A stretch of 64,000 nt of DNA from Rhodeus uyekii. Its lineage: Eukaryota > Chordata > Actinopteri > Cypriniformes > Acheilognathidae. Each line of letters starts with the position of its first letter. Position 1 is the first letter of the stretch. Positions 21,601 through 33,600 of the stretch are shown piece by piece. Below the pieces are notes generated by a model that was given only the letters and a program-made list of their open reading frames with translations, was not told the origin of the DNA and did not search any database. The stretch is taken from NCBI GenBank assembly GCA_037043235.1, contig JAWRVZ010000182.1, positions 496,001 to 560,000 on the forward strand, read 5' to 3'. The translations under genes and the position numbers were made by a program.

Positions 21601-24600
21601 AACTGTAGTGTGTTCAGATACAGACATGTTAACATAATGACATGTATATAAAATAACACTTGTTTTCGTTCACTGTATAAATGAAATACATAGCTGCGGT
21701 TTGTTATTTGATTAACATTAATGACTGCAAATGAATAATGAAAAACCTGCGTGGTGGCACGTTGACATCTGCAAGTGTGTAGAGAGGAGTTAGACTGGGC
21801 ACAAGGTAGTGTAACCGCGGGAATGGTACCAGGTTCATGGCTATCTCATTCAGATCCATGTTGAGAGAGCCTTCAAAACGTGCGGAACTGCAAGAGAAGA
21901 TATCCATTTAAATGAGACATCCAATCTCTTAACAAAAGAATCAAAGATAACAGATTACTAGTTACATTATATTTATAAATATTCTGTTTCATTAAAACAA
22001 ACAAAAGGATTTAACAGCCAGTTTTTTTGCAATGATATTCCTATCCATAATCAATATTGGTTAAGATTACTTCAGGCCAATCAGCTTCACATTCAAAAAA
22101 AACAAAAAAACAAGCAACAAAATTAGAAGCATGATTTTTTTATTCAGCAAGAACCCGTTAAGGTATACGATTAATAATCATTAACACATTCATTTAAAGG
22201 AAATCATTTTCCTTAATTATTTTCGTTAAACTTTCGTTAAAGTTAAAGTTTTCACTTCTCTTCATTTGCGACATTTCACTCTCGAGGGCAATGAAAAAAC
22301 ATATTTTTGCACGTGTATCAGCAAATTATTTGCAGAAACTTTAAGCAAACAAGTTTAAGTTTGCTTGTTACTTGTATATTTACTTTTTTATTTTAATACA
22401 TTGCATAATTTTACTATCAACAGGTGGAAAAAAACGTGCAAGCAATTTTTTTGCAAGCAACTGTTGATAAGGAAAAATGTGATGCTGTAATATTTAAAAT
22501 ATTTCCATTTTAAACCATGAAGGAGAGCCAGTGCATATTTAAGTTATCCAGGTGAGGAAATCTCAAACTCCAGTCAGTTATTCACTACAGAAACTGAAAG
22601 GGGGCATCTGCTCATGGTAGTTGGTATATGCACTCTATTCAAGGCAGTGGGTTTATTTTTTTTTTGGTATCTCTGTTAGGCATCGCAACTTGACACGTCT
22701 AAGATGTAAACAAGCTCTTTGCAGCCGCGATGTACATGTACTGTACACGGAATTCTGTATTTAAAAAATTGAAGGGTACTCTGTGTACGTGTACTCCTTT
22801 TCTGGTGTCCTTTTGGAGTCTCCAGGGGTCCTTTTTTGGAAAGACATCCCAATTTACCTTGTAAGTCAGGCATGAAAGATATCCAATTTCTATTAACCTC
22901 AATGATTATGCACAAGATACTAATAATTCCTCTGATTAATCTTTAAAAGGTATGAAAAGCATTCCTCTTATTATGTAATGTACTTCTCTTTTAATGCCTT
23001 ACGTAGGTTTCACTTCACTTTCATTACTACATAAAGCACAAGCATTCCCCGTTTTTAGCACATGGTTTAGTACCTGGTAATATTAAGTAGTAGATTGGCC
23101 ACAATGTTGTTCATGGCATCAAAAGGTTTTTCCACCTTTACGGCCCCTCCTTGTCCAGAGATTATGGTACAGTCCTTCTTGATGGTACAGCCTGGTCTGC
23201 CAGGGTTTGACATATGCTGTATCTTACCAACAATATCCACCAGAGACTAGAACGACAGTAGAGAATAATCATTTAATTTGTTCACCCTCATGCTTTTCCA
23301 AAACGGTAGGAGTTCCCAAATGTGTTTTTAAACAAAAGAATACAGCACTTTTCCACACAGCAAACTTTGCAATGACCAGGAGCTGTGCTTTTTCATCCAA
23401 AACAGGACAATAAAGCACAATAATACTATGTGACTGTTATGCTCCATAGCTTTGTGTTAGGAACAGACTGATATTTAAGTCCCTATTCCATGAAAATCTT
23501 TCCATCCAGTCTCATTGGCACATCTATATGTTCAATTTTAAGGTTTTGATTAGTTGAGACATGTGACTGGTGTTGTTTAATGTGCTCCTCTTTTGCTTTT
23601 TCCAATATTCCCGTTCATGCAGTGTGTAATACAGCTTTCTGTGAATGTAAGCGGTCTGCTTAAAATTGTATATGATAAAGCTATAGTATATGTGGCGAGC
23701 AGGGCGGGGTCGAGGGACCGTGAGAGCGTCACGAGAGCCGGTGGCGTGATTGGTAATGAGCGCCACCTGCGAAGCCACCGGTGTCTCTCGTCTCACGGAG
23801 GAGTGGAGACATAAAAGGAGGAGCGACGACAGTGAAGACGAGAGAGGACCAGGCCTGGATTTATGTTGTGTTTTGTGTGGGCGGCAGTCGACCGCGAGGG
23901 GCTGCCGCCATTACTTTCGTTTTGAGTTTATGTTTTATTTTCATCATTAAAGTCTTCAAAACGTCTGCCGGTTCCCGCCTCCTTCCTCCCTGAACATTGA
24001 ACTTCGTTACAGTATCCTAAAAGGAATAAACCACTTTGAAGCGCCTAAATGAGTCGTAAGTAATTCCAGTCTCACTTCTGTGACCTGCTTACACATTTGC
24101 ATAACGCCTGCCTATGGTCTTCTTTAAAAGGTACTCAAACACTGAAGCTGTTTCATTTTCTTTACATGTCAAGAAGAAACTATTTCTGCTTTGCAAAACC
24201 AAAACAATTACCATAGCGATTCAACAGCAGGGTAACGTTTTGACGATTGCTTCTCAAATCTCTCTGAGGACCAAATGGGATTTACAAAATCCTTATCCAT
24301 TAAAGATGGGACAGTACTCACTTCATTTAGACTAACTTTCTCCTCAAAATCACAAGCTGTAAGTATGATTAGTTATTAAATCAAATGGAAACAACATGGG
24401 AGAAGGTAATTTTTTTTTTTTAATTCAGTTCTAGATACCCTTTACATTTTTAAGTCATACCTGGTTATCGACTGGCAAAACACAGTCAGCATGTTCTGTG
24501 AGTTCTTTCATAGCTAGGATGCTGTTGTAGGGAGAGGTGATGACATCATCTTCTGCAGTCGGATAAACGGAGGTCACTATTCGACAAACCTCTGGGAACT

Positions 24601-27600
24601 CCTCTTCTAGAAGCTTCAACACAAATGTGCCTAACCCCGAACCAGTCCCTAAACGCACAAATGCACACTTGGGTCAACCCAAGTTTCTCAACCACCAAAT
24701 CTAAACACAGGTAACACGACAGACATCAGAAGCTCACCTCCTCCCATGGAATGAATAAGGAAGAAGCACTGTAGGCAATCACAGTGTTCGGCAGCCTTCC
24801 GGACCTGATCCACGATCTGCTCTCTGTAGGTCAAGCCGTATGTGTGGTGCCCAACCGCCCTAAGCATCACAGACCAATCAACAGTCAACAAAACATTACT
24901 AAAAACACTTCAGGTTGTTTACAAAAGAACAGGTTAAATAAAATCAGCGCTCTGGTCATTTAAAAAAAATGAAACTACAACTAAAACAACATGAAGGTAA
25001 TAAATGAAAAACTAAAACTAAATTAAACTAAAAAAACTAACTGAAATAAAATAATAATTGGGGGTCAAACATGTTGCTAACATTCTGGAACAGCTTTTGC
25101 ATCAATAACACCTTATATAATGCCTTAAAATACTGTCTGAATGGCAGCAACTGGAATGCTTCATCACCACTTATGTGAGGCAACATGACAATGTCTGACT
25201 CATTTGTCTCATCTTTGGCCTTAGGTTGTGAATGGCTGGTGTCATTTCAATCAAAATCAAAGCTGCTGAATGCCTGTCTAAGAAGATGACAAGCAATCAA
25301 ATGTAATCACTGATACATGAAGAACCACTTAAACAGTCAAAAAGCATAAAGTGTGACTGTTCAGTAACATGCCTGGAGGCTGTCAGGAGCTTCTGGAGTA
25401 TAAAAACCACGAGGAATAGTAATAGACGCCCAGTTTACACCTGGGTTTAAGATCCATCTCAGGAGAGCTGTGACAAGCAGTCAAATCATTGTAGCAGTTA
25501 CATGTGTGTGAACGGATGTTGAGACAAGGGCTTCAATTCTGTGCCTGCATCATATAAAAACTAAAAAAAGTGTGTAGGCCAAGCTTAAACGCTGTTTTAG
25601 TACAGCAGTTTAGTAATGCTATCTTGGAAGAGGAGGCTCAGGAGTTCGCCATCATTGTCCAGGAATTCCCAGATTACATTGACATCGACAAAGACGTTGT
25701 TACTGATAGAAGCATTTTTTTCAAGCAGACCGTTAAAATACAAAAAGCAACAAAGCATTTAGACTTTGTAAAGAAACTATAGTAACCACGTGTGCAATAC
25801 TTTCAGGACTGTGTCAGAGCGAAATGACTGTGTTTACGCTGTGAGCGAAATTATGTTTGCAATGTCGGAGAATATAATTAAAGGTTTGTATCGAGAATCA
25901 AAGGTGTTTTTTATCGTATTCTGGTAAATCTTGTAACGTCTATCAGAGTGATTGACGACTGCCCAGATGTTAAATGGAAATGAAAGAAAAGTTGAGGCGA
26001 AGGTATTTTCTGCTGTTAGTTGGTGCACATATGCCTTTTGTTATTAGCAAACATGTACATGTGTATGTACATTTTTATAGCATGCCGATCGCTTCATCAA
26101 ACAAATCACCATATTGGCTTTTGGTTATCTTGATCCTCGGTTATCTCAACGCTTTTTTGCAAACCCCGAGGCCGTTGACCGGGCGTAAGCCCCGCGGCTA
26201 TTGTGTGTTAGACACAGAGACACACAGAGCTCGGAATCGCAGATTACAACGTAAAATACACTTTATTTATGACGGCAAAACAAAAGGGCACTCGAGGGTG
26301 CAAACACGGAGAAACTTGGAATCAAGGAGAACCAGGAGTAGAACCAACACATTCTAACAACTCACATTCAACGATTGACAAGGACATGATGCACATGGGG
26401 GTTTAAATACACAAGGAAATAACAAACAGGTGGCGAACTAAATGGGTAATCAAACTAACTAGACATCTACGGAAACACATGAGGGACAAACATAAGGATC
26501 ATGACAAGACTGTGACAGTAGCTCCCCCTCCCGAAAGGCGCGACCTCGCGCCTAAACAGGTCTACAGCGGAGGGAGGGAGGGGGACCAGGGGGAGGACTG
26601 AACAAAATACAACATAGAGTCAAAAAAATAATCAAGTCCATGGGGGTGCAGGAGGGATCAGGGGCCAGGCTGAGGGAGGTGTCCAGGGGGGAGCAGGCGG
26701 GGTCAGGGGCCAGGCACCCGAGTCAGTCCATGGTGGAGCCGACGGGCCAAGGTCCCCGAGTGACGCCGCTGGCTCCGGAGGCCGAGGAAGGGCTGGAGTG
26801 ACGAACCTCCGAAGAACCAGCGGCAGGCCCGAGGACTGACTCGGAGGCGGAGGGACAGAGGACGTAGGGGGAACTGAAGGGAGGGAGGAGCCGGCCGACG
26901 CCACAGGAGGAGGCCAGGCGACGACCGACCAAGGGGACACCAGTAGGACGAGGGAGCCCGCAGGAGAGGAGAGGCTGAGGGACGTCGCTGGGGCTGAGGG
27001 GGTGAGGAGTGGAGGCGCTGACGATGCGTCGACGGGCCGAGGTGGAATGAGGGGCACCGAGGTCGGAGGTGGAACCTCAGTGCCCCACGATGCCGGTGTA
27101 CCGCCGACGCATGACAGCTCCACAGTGTTGGGTGGAGCCAGAGTGGGGAAGCGGGACACAGGCAGAGATGGGGACGGGTGAAGGCTGGGTAGAGGTGGTG
27201 GGAGAGGGAGGCTGGGTGGGAGTTCTAGTGGCTCGGGTTCGGGGAGGTCTTGGAAGGCTGGCGGAGGTTCGAGGAGGTCTGATGGCGGCTCGGGCCACGG
27301 CAGCTCCGGCGGTTCGGGCGGCTCTGACGCTCGGGGGAGACACAGTTCATCAACGGGCGCGGGAACAGGCGCTGACGGGCGTCGAGGCGCGGGAACAGGC
27401 GCTGACGGGCGTCGAGGCGCGGGAACAGGCGCTGACGGGCGTCGAGGCGCGGGAATCCGTTCGTCGTCCGCGGCATGCCTGAACTGTGGAGTGGGGCTGG
27501 CAGTATCCTCAGCCGGGCCGATGGTAAATGGAGAGTCGTTGCTCGCCAGCACCCACTCCACATAGCCCGCGAAATCTTTGCAGGGTCCGCCCGCTGGAAT

Positions 27601-30600
27601 GCGTGCCCGGGACGACGCGCTCAGTCCGGCGGTGTAGAAACTGATGAGCGCGTTGTCAGGATAGTGTGTGTGGCACGCAAGGTCCAGGAAGTTCTGTGTG
27701 TGGCACTCCAGCGGGCGGTCTTCCTGTTGTAACAGGAGCAGAGCGACTGCGGGGAAATCCATATTTAAAGTCTTTTAAAGGTGACAAACCTAGTCTCTTT
27801 TTTGGGTGACCAGTCCAGGTCAATCGTTCTGTAAGCCCCGCGGCTATTGTGTGTTAGACACAGAGACACACAGAGTTCGGAATCGCAGATTACAACGTAA
27901 AATACACTTTATTTATGACGGCAAAACAAAAGGGCACTCGAGGGTGCAAACACGGAGAAACTTGGAATCAAGGAGAACCAGGAGTAGAATCAACACATTC
28001 TAACAACTCACATTCAACGATTGACAAGGATATGATGTACATGGGGGTTTAAATACACAAGGAAATAACAAACAGGTGGCGAACTAAATGGGTAATCAAA
28101 CTAACTAGACATCTACGGAAACACATGAGGGACAAACATAAGGATCATGACAAGACTGTGACACCGGGTTCCACTGTACAGGGAGTGCAGAATTATTAGG
28201 CAAGTTGTATTTTTGAGGATTAATTTTATTATTGAACAACAACCATGTTCTCACTGAACACAGAAAAACTCATTAATATCAAAGCTGAATATTTTTGTAT
28301 CAATATTTTTAGTTTTTAGTTTTAGCTATTTTAGGGGGATATCTGTGTGTGCAGGTGACTATTACTGTGCATAATTATTAGGCAACTTAACAAAAAACAA
28401 ATTTATACCCATTTCAATTATTTATTTTTACCAGTGAAACCAATATAACATCTCAACATTCACAAATATACATTTCTGACATTCAAAAACCAAACAAAAA
28501 CAAATCAGTGACCAATATAGCCACCTTTCTTTGCAAGGACACTCAAAAGCCTGCCATCCATGGATTCTGTCAGTGTTTTGATCTGTTCACCATCAACATT
28601 GCGTGCAGCAGCAACCACAGCCTCCCAGACACTGTTCAGAGAGGTGTACTGTTTTCCCTCCTTGTAAATCGCACATTTGATGATGGACCACAGGTTCTCA
28701 ATGGGGTTCAGATCAGGTGAACAAGGAGGCCATATCATTAGATTTTCTTCTTTTATACCCTTTCTTGCCAGCCACGCTGTGGAGTACTTGGACGCGTGTG
28801 ATGGAGCATTGTCCTGCATGAAAATCATGTTTTTCTTGAAGGATGCAGACTTCTTCCTGTACCACTGCTTGAAGAAGGTGTCTTCCAGAAACTGGCAGTA
28901 GGACTGGGAGTTGAGTGGACTTGACTCCATCCTCAACCCGAAAAGGCCCCACAAGCTCATCTTTGATGATACCAGCCCAAACCAGTACTCCACCTCCACC
29001 TTGCTGACGTCTGAGTCGGACTGGAGCTCTCTGCCCTTTACCAATCCAGCCACGGGCCCATCCATCTGGCCCATCAAGACTCACTCTCATTTCATCAGTC
29101 CATAAAACCTTAGAAAAATCAGTCTTGAGATATTTCTTGGCCCAGTCTTGACGTTTCAGCTTGTGTGTCTTGTTCAGTGGTGGTCGACTTTCTGCCTTTC
29201 TTACCTTGGCCATTTCTCTGAGTATTGCACACCTTGTGCTTTTGGGCACTCCAGTGATGTTGCAGCTCTGAAATATGGCCAAACTGGTGGCAAGTGGCAT
29301 CTTGGCAGCTGCACGCTTGACTTTTCTCAGTTCACGGGCAGCTATTTTGCGCCTTGGTTTTTCCGCACGCTTCTTGCGACCCTGTTGACTATTTTGAATG
29401 AAACGCTTGATTGTTCCGATGATCACGCTTCAGAAGCTTGGCTATTTTAAGACTGCTGCATCCCTCTGCAATATATCTCACTATTTTTTACTTTTCTGAG
29501 CCTGTAAAGTCCTTCTTTTGACCCATTTTGCCAAAGGAAAGGAAGTTGCCTAATAATTATGCACACCTGATATAGGGTGTTGATGTCATTAGACCACACC
29601 CCTTCTCATTACAGAGATGCACATCACCTAATATGCTTAATTGGTAGTAGGCTTTCCAGCCTATACAGCTTGGAGTAAGACAACATGCATAACGAGGATG
29701 ATGTGGTCAAAATACTAATTTGCCTAATAATTCTGCACTCCCTGTATATACTAATATAATAATTATATAGTAATTGTAGAAGAAGAAATGTTACATTTGT
29801 ATAGCGCTTTTTCCAGAGCTCAAAGCGCTTTACATAGTAGGGGGAATCTCCTCAACCACCACCAATGTGTAGCATCCACCTGGATGATGCGACGGCAGCC
29901 ATATTGCACCAGAACGCTCACCACACACCAGCTTACTGGTGCAGAGGAGACAGAGTGATGAAGCCAATTAGAGCATGGGGGGTGATTAGTAGGCCATGAC
30001 AGAACAAGGCCAATGGGCAAATTTGGCTGGGATTTTTAATGACCACAGAGAGTCAAGACCTCGGTTTTGCGTCTCATCCGAAGGACGGTGCTTGATGCAG
30101 TACAGTGTCCTCGTCATTATACTGGGGCATTAGGACCCACACAGACCGCAGGGTGATCACCCCCTGCTGGCCTCCTAACACCACTTCCAGCAGCAACCTA
30201 TTATTTCCCAGGAGGTCTCCCATCCAGGAACTGACCAGCCTCAACCCTGCTTAGCTTCAGTGGGCAACCAGTCTTAGGCTACAGGGTGATATGGCTGCTG
30301 ATTTCATAACCATTTAAACCGTTACAATTGTATACTCTTTCTAGTCTATCAATATACCCAAAATGCGCATAAACATAGGCATGGAAACTTATTCCCAGCA
30401 GCACCATCTTTTACTTTTAACAAGAATGCGAGCAAGGCTGTGAAAGACAGTCATGCGTCTCTTTAATGATGAAACCCTGAAAAAAATCTTTCCGAGAAAT
30501 GTCAGTATCGAAAAACCCCAGACAAAACGAGCAGTGCAAAACTATAAGTGATCTAGACGATTTGTTTTTTACAGCAGATTCCAAACTTACAGTCTGTCTC

Positions 30601-33600
30601 CAGCCTCGCTTTCATACTGTCACAGCGCTGCTCAGAATAAGGTCTATAGTCTGTCTAAGCTCTGTCTTCAACAGAGTGTGTTTTTCCTCATACTTTCCAG
30701 ATTATTCTCATTAATTCCAAACCTGTACATATAGTGTTACAGTGTTAGTGGTATAGTGTTCCCGCGGCATAAGCAAGCATCAAATAAACCCATGAAAGGG
30801 AAAATATGTAACCTTGGTTACATGAGTAGGAAATGAGACACTGATTACTGCTACAAATACCTCTTAGAAACATCTGAGGAGTGTGACCTTTTTAGGCACT
30901 AGTGATGAATCAAGAGCAATGTGTCATTGCCACAGTATGTGTAGCATATGTTTGAATTCCAGAGGCCTTGGGACAAAAGGCATGGTTTCTAATGGGGGGC
31001 ATGTGATTGAACAGCAGACAATCATTCCCAGTGGGTTTCGACAGGTACCTGTTCTCTTAATTTAATGACACATTTATCTCTTTGCAGAGAGACACCATAC
31101 TAGAGAAACAGTTTCAGAAGCCACACATGTGGCCTGTGTGACACAGATCCTCACCAGTTGTTCCCTGAACCAGAGACATCACTTATTAGTTGAGTGCTGT
31201 TGAAGAGAGAGCGCAATGGTCCTTGCAGGATCTCTCCTAGGACTCCCTCCTCCATGTCCACTAATACAGCCTGCAGACACACAAAATAGTTTTTCTATTA
31301 TGCTATGGACTTACTATTGACTTCTGCTGTTCTTATTAGGAATGGTCATTTTGTCTACTCGAGTGCCAAATAATATATTGATCAGCAGTTACTGTTTTTG
31401 TCCATGCACACATGTAAGACTGACATCTTTAGCAGCTGTTTAACCAGTCTTGCAGCTCTTTTAATGTCTTTCCCATGAGCGTAACTTTCTGTAGGCACTG
31501 TAAGCCAAACTACACACATCTCAAGCTCACAAACACAAATACACAGTATCAGTCAGATACTTCAGTCCTGTCTTCTGAAGGTGCTCACCCTGGCCTTTAG
31601 AGCTGTGATCCTGCCACCTGTAGAGTCTGCTCCACCCTCTCTCCTACAAATACACACATGAGATCCCACAATAACTCAAGTGAACCAACAAGAGAGTGAA
31701 GAGAGTGAAAGAGAAGAGAGAGAGTCTACCTTTGGTCAACATTTCTAAAGAAGCTGCTCAGGGCTTCATCATAAACCCCTGTCTGCAGAGAAACAATCAG
31801 TTAATCATACAAAAAAACCTTGATATCATGTTTATTGTGCAAGGTAGGGGTATGTGAACATGAACATGATTTTTTGCATCAGTTTAAATACTGTACCTGT
31901 GCAAGCATTGACATTTTATAAAATAAACTTTATGGTGTATCATGTCTAGCAACATGTATACATCATTGAGAGATGTGTTGTGTCGAAACAGGATTATTTT
32001 TAGGGATTCACAGATGTATCGGCAGATTAAAAAATGTATTCTAATTGTAGCAATTTTTATTATATCTGAAAATAAAGTCCAAAGTATTGTATTCAACTGC
32101 TATCTAATTTTAACCTCTAATATTATAGTAATGAACCAAATGAGAAGATTCTCTGGATAGTTTATAGAATTAGTTAGGAAAGAGTTTGAGGGAGAGAAAA
32201 ATAAACGTATGTATTTACAGGACTCAAAATGAACTTTTTTTAGCTGAAAATGAGCACCACGACTACAAGTTATATTTCACGTTTACACAATATCACATAA
32301 AAATAGTAGTCATTATCATGATTTTATGCCAGATTGCGCTTTTTTTTTACAAGTAAATTCCAATACCGATTTAAGTAAATTAAATCGGTTTATTTACAAT
32401 ATAACAAGTCAAATATCAGTAACCATTTGAGATGAGAAGCAACCGCGATAATTTAAACACAATCCAAAAAATGATATAAAATTATTTAAATTTTAAAATA
32501 ATTTAAACATGATCCAAACAAAGTGTAGCATGAGCAGCTGTTTTTGATTTAAAATAGATTGTATAATTTCAGGACTTACAATTTGTAAAATGATTAAATA
32601 AGACACAACTACACAGAACAAAAACGGATAGACTCTGAAAACGTTTGCTGTTATAGCACTTATAAACACTGCTTTATACATATGGAAGAGGAAAATAAAA
32701 AAATGCCATATAAACCACCACCCCATTTCATATGTATATTTTTCTTCCTACAAACAGTGATGTGCCTGGTATTTTCTCTAAAAAAAACAGCAGTTTTTGA
32801 TAAACTACACTCACAATATTCAAATATTGACAAAAACACACATCACTGGAAAGATCTCAAGGGGAAGTGATTTTTGTAGAGAAATCTATTAATTTGTTAG
32901 AGTAGATGCATTTATTTTTTTAATACAGCGCCGAAACAACTTAGTCTAAGTCTTTGTGGCATCAACTTCAAATTTGGAACTCAACTTGGTAAGACATATG
33001 GCTTTGATTATAAAGTACATATTATTATGTAGAATATGTATTTTAAATAAAATAATAACATATTTAGTACATTTGATTAAAAGTAAATTTAAACTTCCAT
33101 AACTTTTTCATGTTGCTGTCATTTTATCAATAATCTGAGTTTGTAAAAGGGGATCAAATGCAGGTCGAAACCATTCTTGATTACAATCATTTGAGTTTGG
33201 ATTTCCACGTTGATTCTCAAAAAGAGGGGTGACAGTGAAGGGGTTAAACGTTTTATATTGTGAGATTTAGACTTCCATGTGAATGAATCACGTTTTCTAG
33301 ACTATTTTGCTTTTATAATTGTTATTTGACTGAAACCATTTTCACCAAATACTTTGAAAAGTGAAAGGCAGCTGTAATCCATCTAAAGTGACTTCTTACT
33401 GGATTGACATGCGCATGCTCCCTGAGCGCGAGGTCCCAGAAGCGGCAGCCCACCTGATTCCCACACTGACCCACTGCAGACATCAACACAATTCAATTCT
33501 AACAGTTATTCATTCACAGTTGTATTTGTTTAATAACACATTCATAAGCAATTCTTCCTTTTACTCTGAAAGTGCCAGCCCGGTCAGGTGTCCACCCGCA

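Larger units (their letters stand above)
26184..28163 (-). mobile_element. Short non-autonomous LTR element with an intact proline-rich gag-like ORF (copy 2)
   Basis: Two 334-base LTRs, 27830-28163 (5') and 26184-26517 (3'), are nearly identical. They are flanked by the perfect 5 bp duplication CCGGG (26179-26183 and 28164-28168). The LTR carries GTGTATTTAAAC (TATA-like) and AAATAAAGTG (polyadenylation-like). The internal 1.3 kb has one ORF (27762-26632), then the hairpin and purine tract seen in copy 1. There is no pol. The ORF is open over its whole length, so this copy could still be expressed. The outer base of the 3' LTR has changed (CG... for TG... on the plus strand). Confidence 0.92.

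Noticed and set aside
27361..27450. CRISPR-like repeat array
   Set aside because: The three 30-base units are contiguous with no spacers, sit in an ORF, and this is a vertebrate genome.
30203..30300. Functional 5S rRNA gene
   Set aside because: The 5S-like part has many changes and runs straight into a SINE body without a terminator.
30390..30720. A coding exon in tube1 intron 5
   Set aside because: One frame is open for 71 codons, but there is no family match, and tube1 is already complete without it.
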